A stretch of DNA of 64,000 nt from Chlamydomonas sphaeroides (taxonomy: Eukaryota; Chlorophyta; Chlorophyceae; Chlamydomonadales; Chlamydomonadaceae): contig BDDC01000292.1 of NCBI GenBank assembly GCA_001662425.1, positions 1 through 64,000 of the forward strand, in the 5' to 3' direction. The position numbers and the translations under genes were made by a program. This document shows, one piece after another, positions 23,101 to 35,100 of the stretch; position 1 is the stretch's first letter; every line of letters starts with the position of its first letter. The notes under the pieces were generated by a model. It saw only the letters and a program-made list of their open reading frames with translations. It did no database searches and was not told where the DNA came from.

Positions 23101-26100
23101 GCATGGACGCCGTCTGCTTTGGTGCTGCTGCAGCTCGCTGCTATAGGCGCATGTGTTCGTTCCCTATGGAGCGTTTGCTCAGCAACAGCGCACAGTCATG
23201 ACGATGTTTGGTAGATCGATGCATGTATATGCGCCGCCCGACCCACAGGCAGCGACTGGTTCGATGTTCGTGGGTCAGACCTGCCATCCTACACCTGGCT
23301 CGGCCTGCGCTCGACAGGTCTGTTCCGGGCACCGTGACACAGCGCCGTCAGCTCCGAAGGCCACACGCCGGCCGCGGACAGCACGCAATGCTTATATCGG
23401 TAACGATGACAGTAGCGGCTTCGCTGCTGTTATGCTGCCCTGCGCGCGCAGGACTGCCTGCTTCGGCTCTGCCGCGCGGCTCATACAGCAACGTAGCCAT
23501 TGACAAGACGGTCACGGCTGTAGACAACGTCACAGGTGCGTGCGTGGGCCTTGCGCTACTAGGCCGGCCGTTAGTTCCGCATCGCTCAGGCAGGCCATCT
23601 GGCGTGTAGGTGGCTCCGCCGTGTCCTTTTGTCTCTTCATTCACCGCCGGTTCTGCTATCCTACCTTACCTGCAGCTTCCGCCGTCGCGGACGGAAACCT
23701 GGCGGCCTCGCCATTCTTCCAGTCCAGCAACTCCACGAACCCCTGGCTCCAGGTGAGCATGCCCGGCACCCAGCAGCGTACAGGGCAGATCCGCAATCCA
23801 GCGGCAGCAGCACCGTGTACACCGTGTGGTTAAATGTTGCGGCGGCGGCGCCGTACCGGAAGGCAGGCATGGCTGGGCTACTTGCTTGCTGCTTGCGCAT
23901 GCACTACTGCACATGCTGTCGGCCAGCAGCTTGGCACGCGTGGTGCACGCAACGACACCGCACAGGTCGACATGGTCGTCACGACAGCGGTCTACGCATT
24001 CACTGTCCACCTGGTGGGTCGGTCTAGCTAGTCGGTCGCGCGCTCGACCGCATGCAGCCATGGCGTCGGCGGGTATGGCGCCTGCTGCTACCGGGCTAGC
24101 TAGCAGCCGGCGCACCTTGCGTGCCCGCCTGATCGAGCACATACACCCTCGTTGTACATGCCCCTGACCGGCTCCGGCCATCCATCGCCCGCTCGCTTGC
24201 ATGCAGAGGTCCGACTGCTGCATCACGGTACGCCGGCACGGAGTGATTGTAGCCCTCTGCTGCCATACATGTATGCCCGGGTGAAGCCCGACCCCCGCAT
24301 TGTCGTCACGCCACGAGGGCACGCACGCTGACGCATCCCCACCCCACCGTCCGCGCCTTTGTTTCTGCTCAGCGGTTCACGGGGGCTCAGGTCCGGGTTG
24401 GCTTGATCGAGGTGACGTCCGCTGTGCAACTATCGGGCAACACGTGAGTTTGCCGATTTTGTTACGGCTGATTGATACACGGGACGAGGCCGACCGCACG
24501 TGCTAGCCATGGCATGTGCCCGCACGTACGTGCCAGCCACCTGACCACGATTGTACGGCCCGTACGTGCGAACACGCCTCACAGGCTGGTGTGGCAGCAG
24601 CCGCTGGTGACCTACTCGCTCAACGAAGCCGTGGACATCAACCTGAGCGGCCCCGCATTTGGCCGGTGAGCGCCCAGCGCGCTTTGCCTGTCTGCCCAGC
24701 GGCATGCGGGATGGCGTACGCACGTACGGTACATGGCCCCGGCGAGCGCCTGGGTCAGACAAACAGCACCCAAACAGATGCACGTGCGCCCTTGGCTCAC
24801 CGCTCCACGCTTTTGCGTGTGCCCTGCTGCAGCTATGTCACGTTGTCGCTGCAGTCGGCCGCCGGCACGGCTCTCGAGGTGCGTCTTTGAATATCTGCCA
24901 GGGTGGGCGTGCAACGCCGGGCTGCTGCTGGCGTGTTTGCCCCCGTGCGTGCGCTGCTCTGCTGGTGCTGCACCCGGACTGGGATGATTGGTTTTACTGC
25001 ATGTCCCCGCCGTGTTTGACCAATCCCCGCAGCTCCGCGAGTTCCAGGCAAGCAGGCTGGGACATTAGTTTGTGGCACGCTAGCTATCAGCGAAAGAGGC
25101 AACACACGCTATCCATCGATCCGGCACATCGCGGGGTCGCTCTATCTACGTATCTTGATATGTGCCGTGCTACTGGGGTGCTGCATCGATTGCACGCACC
25201 TGCTGCAGGTCTGGGGCATGGAGAACATCGCTCTTCAGAAGGTACGTACGTGCCATTGCCGTACCCTTTCCCCCCATGCAGCTGGCGCGCAAATGCTTCG
25301 GCGCCTACCACCAATCTGCCCCTTGCTCAATCCTGCCTGCCTCCCTATCCTCGTGTGTGCGCGGCCCGCAGCCCGCCTACGGAAGCAGCAGGTAGGTTGG
25401 CGGCGAGCCCAGTCCGTTGCTGCTGGCTTGTGGCTGCCGTGCGCACGTGCATACAACCTATAGCAAGAGTGCTTAGCGAGCTGCGCAGCCACCGACTGCG
25501 ACTTTGGCACCTCACCCGCTGCTTGCGTGCACCCTGGCGGCGCAGCGCCTCTAACTTCGCTCAGTACCCGCCTTCAGCCGCCGTCGACGGTGAGCACGCT
25601 GAGCATGCCTGCTGGGAATGTGATGAGGTCTACAATCCGTATACGCACGGACCCTTTGTATTTTGTGAACACATGCAACTGAAGCTTACGACTTGTTTTG
25701 GTGCCGTGCAGGAATCGAGGCAAGTGGCCGACGGGAACGCAACAATGACTTACCCTTATAAGTTTTAGGCACGCTTTTTACGAGCGCCGCAACACGTGTT
25801 GCGGATACATTGTCATGCAACTAAAGCTTCAAGTGGCGGTCGGTCCTGCTAGTCCTGCGTGTGCAGCAGGGCAGCACCAGGGTAGCGAGCGCCCCTCTTG
25901 CTTGCCGCGCCTAAACTGACTCGCCGCGCGCAGACCAACTGGATGTTGATGTATCAAAGCGCCCCCGAGGTGAACCGAGCCCCGATGCTGTGGATCGACC
26001 TGAGGCAGCGCTACGCCGTCACGGCCTTCCGCATCAGGTGAGCGGAACGGGCGCCCAGCGAGCAGCGCGCGCAGGCAAAAGAACATGCATGGCGTGTAGC

Positions 26101-29100
26101 GGTCGTGCTCTCCGACACGCCCCTACCCTCCCCAGTTCGTTGTGCCGCCCCCTGACGCACCTGCCTCCACCCCTCCCCCCACACACACGTGTGCGCCGTT
26201 GCAGGTGGCGCCTCGACTGCTGCGCGAGCAAGACTGTTGGGGCTGCAATACGCTTCGGTGCGCCTCGATGCATGCCGCCCATCCCACAGCTGCACGCTAG
26301 ATACCCAGCTCGGGTCACCTGCCTCCACGTACCCTGCTGGCCTTTGTGGCCGGCTTGGCCAGCCGAGCAACTCTTTGTTTGCGCATTTGGCTGACCGCAG
26401 GCATGCAAGGGAGCACGGACCTTGAGACCATGCGGCTGTCGCTCGAAAGCAACCCGTGCGTGGGGTCTGCCTACGTGGGGTCTGCCTGCGTGCTGCTGGC
26501 TGCGGGCGGGGCGGCGCGTGCTGTTCGCGATGAACAGCAACAAGCGGACCCCGCATGCCTACTCGTGCTCGTGTTCGCTGACACGAGCATTTGACTGGCT
26601 GACACCACGCTGGTTGACTGCACGCGCGCAGGGTTGTGTGGACGCAGCCGCCAGGTCCCATGGTTGGGGACGCAACCACCGTAACCTTCAGCACACCGGT
26701 CACCGGCCGGTGCGTGCGTGCGCGGTCCCCGCTGCGGCGGCTGCATCACTCGTTCGTTTCGCAATACTTTACGAACCTGACCACACCCCGGCCGCTGTCG
26801 GCATCCCGCGCAGCTGGGTGGCCCTGTACATGTTCAACCCGAACAGCGCCGACAATCTGCTCCAGGCAGGGCGACTTGAGCGGGATGGATTGATGGGTGT
26901 ATGCGGGCTGCGCCCGGGGTGCTTGCAGTACAGCCCGGCTGGCTGCACCGATGTCGTCGGGGGTGCCTGCTGACCCGCTGCCACCTCGTGCGTATCACCC
27001 CGACGCATGCACCCTTTCCTCCTTGCGCAGGTTACGGACTTCCAGGTCCGTTGGCCTAAGTAGCCTGCAGCGAGCGAGGCTTGCACGCCTCCATCCTTGC
27101 TGTGTTCGTTTGTGCGCCAATCAATCCAAGTACTGCATGTATATATGCTAGTTGACACCAAGTGTCGCGTGGCATGAAGTTAACGGAAGGCTAGCGGACA
27201 TGCACAATAGATTTCGATTGGGCGTCCGTCCGCATACCGGCTTGGCCTGCCGCCGACAAGCCCGTGTGTTCGCACCTGCCCTCGACTCCTGCCGGCCTGC
27301 TATAACTAACTGCTATGGTCATGTATTTGCTGCGCCGGCTTTCTATCTGGTCCGACATCAGGTGTTTGGCCTCCTTTCGTCGGTCGCTGTGACCAACCTA
27401 GCGCTGCGTAAGGTGCGTGCGCGGCCCCTGGCGTGTTATGCGAACCGCGATCGATCGAATTTCTCTTGGTGCGTCTTTACTTGACTGCCCCGCCCCGCCG
27501 TCTTGCCACAACATGGACAATTATGCGCCTCACGAGCAGCCGGCCTACTCGAGTTCAACCAAGGAACTGTACGGACAGCCGGTGCGTGCCGCGCGCAAGC
27601 AAGGCCAAGTCCACACATACGCACCGAGTACCCTTGCCGTTCGTTGCTAGACCTCTGCTTTTGGGAGCAGCGAGCACGCAAGGGCACCACATACAGCAGA
27701 TTCATTCGGTCGGCACCTGCGGCCCCAATTACATTGCAGGGTGTTGCTGTGGACGGCGTCACCAATGTCTGCTGCAACACCCTGGACTTCTGGCACAGCA
27801 ACGATACCGACGTAACCACGCCTTGTAAGGAGCCGGGCCAAAGCGAGCAGCACATGAGCTGCTGCTGTTGACTGGGATCTGCAACCTAAGTACTTGCAAG
27901 GGCAGAGCGACACGTGCGTGCGTGTTGGCCCCTGTGCGATTGGCGCAGGGCTGAGCGTGGACCTGCAGCAGACAGGCGTGATCAGCAACGTCAAGATGTA
28001 CCCCCGCACCGACAGCGCTACTGCGGCGGAGCGCACCCGCAACGCTGAGCTGCGCATCGGCTCTGTGCCCATTCGGGGCATTGAGGACGCGTTTCGAATT
28101 CCCCAAAACCCTCTCGCCTGGCGCCAGGTGCGGTGGCTTGGTCCAATGAAATGCATGCACTCATGCATCAATCGGACGGCGCATTGCGGTGTCGTCAGCA
28201 ACAGCACCCGAAGGTACTCCTGGTTTCGCTTTTGGCTGCCAACTGACATGGATGCATGATGGATGCAGGACCCCAACGCCATCTACAGTCGCGGCGTGGT
28301 CATAGACGTCATCCTGTCGGCACCAGTCACGGGCCAGTAAGTTGCTTGCAACCGTCTGCATGCGGCGTTCATAACAGACAGCTGAGAAGTAAGCCTTGCT
28401 TTTATGGCTTTCCCTGCTTTCCCCCGCTCATCGTCTCCCGCTCTCTTCAGATGGGTGACGTTTCAGGTAATCGCACCCCATTTACCAGCTGTCAAAGAAC
28501 GCATCATGATGATTTTTGCAGACGAGTGTTGCTTGGTGGCGCTCTCACACATCAGCGCAATGGCGCCTGTTGCGTGCCCCACAGAACAACGCAACTGCGG
28601 TACGCCCAGACGGCTTCCTCCAGGTAGGCAAGCACGACTGCAGCTGCCTGGGCGCGCGCTAGATGCATGCTTAGCATGCTAGCGTTTCAAACAGGCCTGC
28701 AAGCGCGTTGCATGCTGAGGTGCACGATGCCAAGAACCTCATGTTTTGCGCCCTCTCCGCAGATCATGGAGCTCGAGGTGCGGTGCATTTCGTGCGACCG
28801 TGCAGCCAGTTGGATAAGTTGACCCATCGACTTCGATACCAGCCTGTACGTTGCTGGTTGCTGTGTCGTCTTTTTGATGTGTCCATCCCCTGGCCCTGCT
28901 TGCTTGCTCCTGCTGGCACGGCATGGCATCAGGTGTTTGGCTTTCTGTCGTCGCAAGTACCTACATCCCTTGCACTTTCCTGGGCGGTACCGCCATATCC
29001 TGTTACCAACATGGCACTTCGGAAGGTAGTGTATGGCACCTTCTTGGCGGGCACTCAATCTGATTGGTATCTATAATCAGCTGGTGCCCAGTGCAACTGC

Positions 29101-32100
29101 CCGCCTTTTCCCTCGATGCGCCCTACCCGCGTAATGTACGCCATGCACTTGCAGCCGTCCTTCGCAAGTACAGCCATGGTTCTGTACGGAAATCCGGTGC
29201 GTACGGCCGCCAGCCATGCATGCATGCATCCGTCTCCGTCCCTTGAAAACCCGTTGATTCGACTCCAGCCCGCTGCAACCCACTTTACACACGCCTGTAA
29301 CGCCAACCGCAGAGCGTCGCTGTGGACGGTGTCACAAACGTCTGCTGCCAATTCACGAACTTCTGGCATAGCAGTGACGGCGACGTGACCCCGTGTAAGC
29401 AGAGCACGCAGCCCGCCGGCGATCGGCGGTTGACAAGTCTATCGCACGCAAGTGCGCTAATAGGGGCAGATAGAGACCAACGTAGAGCTAGCGCGGGCTT
29501 CTGGCACAGCAAGAAAGGTGGCTCAACTGCGCCGCGAGAGCAGTCGGCTGGCGGTTGTGCAGCAGCCCGGGGCTTGCTTGTACGCAGACGGTGCGGCCCT
29601 TCAGCCCTATGCTCATAAGACTTACGCATCTCTGCTTGCTTCTGCTGTGCGGCGCAGGGTTGAGCGTGGACCTGCAGCAGACAGGCGTCATCAGCAACGT
29701 CAAGATGTACCCCCGCACCGACAGCGCCTCGGCCGAGCGAACGCGCAATGCCGAGCTACGCATTGGCTTTGTGCCCATCCGGAGCACAAACGACTCGTCG
29801 CGGATCTCCCAGAACCTCCTCGTCTGGCGCCAGGTAGGGCCTCCAAGCCATGCAAGCGAACGAGCGGCGCGTCACATGGGCTGCAGCTGGCTACCGGCTC
29901 CGCACGCACACCCGGCGCACGTTTTCAGCACGCACCTTTGTGTGCCGCGTGTAGGACCCCAACGCCATCTACGGCCGCGGGGTGGTCATTGACATCATCT
30001 TGCCGGTACCGGTGACCGGCCAGTGAGTAGCATGCTGCCCACCGCTGGTGGCCTCACAGCCCGCTAGGCCGAACGCTCACGTGCCTGCCTGCCTTTTCCC
30101 CTCACGCCTTTACTCACCCGTGCTGCGTCACACCACGGCAGATGGGTGACATTTCAGGTAACCGAAAGCGAAACTGCCTCATTGTCAACAGCTGCCATTG
30201 GGGTGGTCGCTATGCACGCGTGCTGGCGGTCTTCACAAGATGAGCGCATTGATGGTGCTTACGCGTCCCGCAGAACAACGCATCGTCTCTACGCCCGGAC
30301 AGCTTTCTCCAGGCAAGCTGGGCAGTTGCAGTAATATAGGCGCGCCATGTAGCTATAGGGTTCGCAAGCAGGCAAGAAGCACACATACTGCGAAACGCGT
30401 GTGACACGGGGACGACTCTGCAAGCACCACGTGAATGCACCGACCTCGTGACGTGCGCTGTGCCTCACTGTTGCGCTCCCTACTTGGATTCGGCCTCACC
30501 GTCCGCAGATCATGGAGCTCGAGGTAGATGTGTACGGCACGGCGCGCCCGTACGGCGGCGGCCCCGCCCGTACGGCGAGCATGCACATGCCGCATCGCTA
30601 CCTGCCTGGCCTCCATCATTGTTTGCGTGTGTCCAAATGCTGGACGGACCGCGGCGCGGCGGTGTTTACTTGCTTGTAGGTGTATGGAGTGCCCGCTGCC
30701 CTGGACGCCGCGTCGTGGGCTTGGTACAGCGGGAGCGGCGCGCCAGTCATGCCCGCATACAGCGCCTGGGCGCCGGGCCGGCCGACAGCTGGTTACGGCG
30801 ACTGCGGCGCGCTCATGTCGACGGGCTGCAACAGCGCAACACGCAGCTGCGCGACTCACGCCTGGACCAACGTGCCCTGCAACCTCGGGGTGACCTACCC
30901 CTTCATCTGCGAGCGCGGTGAGCGGGAGCGGCGCGGCTGATGATGATGAGCGAGGATGCAGAGTTGCCTGGGCCTGCTACTTATCTGTTAGCTGCTGGAT
31001 GAGATCTATTGATGTCGCTGACTAACCACGCGTTCGTTGTTCATGCACGTCGCCTGTTTGGCCTACACCCACCTGCGCACGCCTGCAGAGACGAACGCCG
31101 CCGCCAGCACGGTCGTCCTCGGCCGGCAGTTCCAGGCCTTTGCTCCGCGCCTGTCGTGGGCGGACGCCCAGGCGCGCTGCGCGGCTCTCTCCACCACGGG
31201 CCTCGCCAGCTTCCAGAGCCAGGCCGAGTACTCGCGCGTCATTAGCAGCCTGCTGGCGCAGGGCCTCGCGCAGAGCCTGACACCGTTCACACTTGACGCG
31301 GTCGGAGCTGTCACGGGCACCGTGCTGCTGCACATCGGCCTCAACAGCAGAGGTGCGCGTGGCACGGTGCTGCCGTGTGCTGCCGAGCACGAGCCACAAT
31401 CCAGGCCTGTAAAGGATGGATGGACACCACACGACGCGCGCCGGCCGCTGGGATGTGACCCCTGCGCTTGCTCGCTCCTCCCATCGCATCATCCCACCCC
31501 TCGCTCGCTTGGCCGCAGACACCCCCGGCGTGTGGCGCTGGTCGGACGGCCGGCCGTACACGTACGCCGCGCCCTGGCTGCGTTCGCAGCCCCTCGCCGA
31601 CAACAGCTGCGCCGCCATCCGCCTCAACTGCACGCGCGTCGGTGGCGTGTGGGGCTCCTGCAGCCACCTGTGGCTCGACACCAACTGCACCGCAACCGCC
31701 AGCTACCTCTGCGCCACGGAGCTGTTCAGCTTCTGGAGGTGCGCGATGAGCATGCGCGCCAATTAATCAAGCCGCTCCAAATAAAGCCATCCTCGGTTGC
31801 AGCTTGCTTGCCGCGGCGCGGCGTCTGCCCTGCGACAGTCGTGCTGAGTAGGAGTCGACCGCCTTCCTTCCTTCATGGCGCCCCTCCAGGTACCGGGACG
31901 CCGCGTTGTCGTACACGCAGCCGCGCGAAGCCAGCGCGCCCCTCACGCCCTCCTCGGTGACGCCGCTGAACCACCGCTGGGCGCCTGGTGGGTGCCCATC
32001 GACCGGCAGCGCCGTTACTCTGCTGCTACCTGCTCCACGCAAGCAAGCGCCTGCCTGGTTGTGTTGTGCGTCTACCCTGAGTGCTCAGTAGCTTGCGTGT

Positions 32101-35100
32101 GCGGCCTGCCTGACGGGTCGGTCGACCTGCCATGATGACTCTGCCCCTGCTGCTCGCATGTTCCGGTGCCTCCACAAATACAGGCGCCCCAGCGGCGTCC
32201 AGCGCCGCCGGGTCCTGCGCCGTGCTGGACGCGATCCTGGCTCCCAGGAACGCCACCGCCAAGACCAGCGGCATGAGCGACGTGGCTTGCTCGCAGACCA
32301 CGCCTCGCGTGGCGTGCCGCCGCCGGGCGGGCACGGAGGCCGCCCGCGCGGAGCGCGAGGCCCTGGGCAGCCTGCAGCCGCTGGTGTCGCGCTCACTCGC
32401 GAACGGGTCCCTGCAGCTCCTGCTCTACGGTGAGGTGGTGCGTGATGCGCGAAAGCCTCGTCAGACCGCGTGAAGGTGGCCGCCAGGGAGTGATCTTCGT
32501 ACGCGTTGGCAAATCAAGCGACGCCAGGCGTGTGGCCCTGACCTTTACTGCGGCCTCGGCCCCGCCCTGCATGCCGGCCCGCAGATGGGTTGTACGACCA
32601 GGCCTCCGCGCAGCTGCTGTGCGAGGCAGTCGGGGCCGTGCCCGCGCAGCTTCAGCTCGGCCCGCGAGCCGCCAGCCTGGTGCTGTCGAGCTTTGCGGGT
32701 AGGCTGCTGGGCCCCGCCCAGGCCCGCCGGAGTTTGGGGTCCGTTGTAGAGAATGTCATGGCTGGCATGGCTTGGCGCCATCCTTCTTGCGTGCGAGCTT
32801 GAACTAGTCCTTCTGGCTGCGCAGCTGGCGGCTGCGAGCGAAGCGAGCGGGTGCAGCGTGCAGCGCGCAAGTGCATGCCCCCTGGCTGGCCTGCTGGGGC
32901 AGCCGCACCTGGAGTGACCCATGGGCTGATGACCTGGCTCGCGTCCTTGCGCCCGCCCTCCTGAATACAACGACACGTGTTGCACACGAATCGTAACCAC
33001 TTCTATTTCTATTTTCTTTTTCTCGCGTCCTTGTGCGCTCAGCAGCGCTCCCGCACACCTGTGCCACGTCATCGCCCACGCCGTCGTTTGCGACGCGGGG
33101 CATCTTGTGCAATGCATATGCGCCCAGCCTCCTGTCCATGCATCCGCAGCAGACGCGCCCCCGCCTGCCCTCCCCGCCCTGCCGCTCGCAGCGCAATGCC
33201 CGATCCTGCCGGTGCGGTCTGACCAGCCGCTGGAGGGATGGACGGGAATGTCGCGGGACCCCACCAACCCAGGCATCTGGCGTTGGAGCAGCGCCGCCGA
33301 CGCTGCTGTGGACCCCGCGCACTGGCTGCTCGGGCAGCCCTCCAACGGCAACCTCGGGACCTTTGACACGCGCGGCGGCACGCTTAACACACCAGGTGCG
33401 CTTGCTTATTGACACAGCCCGTGCGAGGTAGGCCGGCTGCTCGACAGCCAGGCTGATGCGCAGCCCAAGCCCGCCGCTCACTGCAGCAGCCACGCGGACG
33501 CCCGGCGTCTCGCCCTCACCCCTTGTAGCAATGCTGGCTTGCACGTCGCCCTCCGTCCTGTGACGCCAACGCTCCTGGCTCCTGGCTGCGGTGCCCTTAC
33601 GTCCGAGCGCACCTGCAGGCCGCCGCGAGGACTGCGCCGTGGCCGTGTTCCTGGGGCCCGGCAGCTCCCCCGCATGGGGCTGGCGGGACGCGCCCTGCCG
33701 CGGCACCTGGGCCCGCCCCATGTGCACCCGCCAGCCGTCGGGCCTCGGCGGCACCAGCCCTCCCATGGCCCAGATCGGTGAGCGCCGCGAGACGTGTGCG
33801 CGCTGTGCTGGCGTCACCTGCAGGCTCCGTCCACACCGCTGCGGGTTGCAGTCCGCGACGCGTATGCGCCAGGGCTGGCCCGCCTGCGATGCAATGCGTG
33901 AGACCTGCCGTTGCTGCCGGGCTGGCCCGCCGCGCCTCCTGGACATTGACGATTTGTGGGTTAGTTGCCGGCCAGGCATTGCTGCGACTCACAAATCCAT
34001 GCACGCCCGCCCGCTGAAAATGTGTCCGCCCTGCAGTGGACCAAGGCCAGCAGTTTGCGCTGTACAATGTGCTCATGGACTTTGAGGGCGCCGAGAGCTT
34101 CTGCCAGGCGCAGGGCGGCTCGCTTGCGTCCTTCGCCAACCCGCTGGACGCCTCGAGGGTGGGGTTGCCGTCGTAGCGTAGTCGGCATCAGACTCGATAG
34201 CGGTTATCCAGTGTGACATCAAGTAAGCTTTGTTGTCATGCATACGGGCGCCCGACAGACCAACAGAGGATTGAGGTCGAACCTCCCTGCGCTCAACGCC
34301 ACAGGTCGGGCGCGTGATCAGTGAGCGCTTTGGCAGCCGCAACAACCGGAGCAACTCGGTCACCGCCTGGTTTGGCGCCAACAGGTGTGGGCCGACACGG
34401 CCGCAACAGTGGGGAGGCTGTGCTGCATGCGCCATGACGCTGCCAGGCGGCCTTGCTAGCCAAGCACGCATCTGTCTGATGTCGATGTCCGTACGTGCTT
34501 GTGTCGTGCTCTAACGCCGCCTCCTGCATGGCCCCTGCCTATCTGCCCTGGTCCAAGCCGTGTGACGAACGGCGGCTCGTGGGTATGGAGCGTGGACGGC
34601 ACGGCCCCAGTGCCAAGCACGCTGCGCTGGTCGTCGCCGGTCCGTGGGTCGCTTACCATCGCCCGCCACGTGGCGCCGTACACCTCGGTGTACGGCACCC
34701 GCTACGAGGACGCGCTGTGTCCCCCGGGGCGCTCCGTCCGCGGCCTACAGATGCGCGTGGACGCAGCCACGGGGTGAGTGAGCGAGCGGTGTATGCCGGC
34801 CGTGAACGAAGGGAGGCGGCTGCGGGCCGCCTTGCTTGCTTGCACTGGCGCTACTTGCTTGCTTGGGTCAGCTTGTGCAAGCCTCGGCTGCTGCTGATCT
34901 ATCACGCACGCTCGGTTGGATCCGTCCCCCAACACCGACCGTTCACCGGTCACGCCACGCCCGCGCCCGTACGTGTGCAGCACCGACGTGCTTCCGAGCG
35001 GCGTGCGGGACAGGTTCGGCGTGCTGAGCGTGTCGCTGTGGTGCGGCGACGGCAACACCGCCAACGGCGGCGGACCAACGAGCAACGTCATCCGGTCGGG

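Noticed and set aside
33000..33016. TTCTATTTCTATTTTC tract, similar to the complement of AAATAGAAATAGAAATAG at 48152, as ends of a shared mobile element
   Set aside because: Only about 13 bases of simple sequence match; the flanks do not align and no target duplication was seen.
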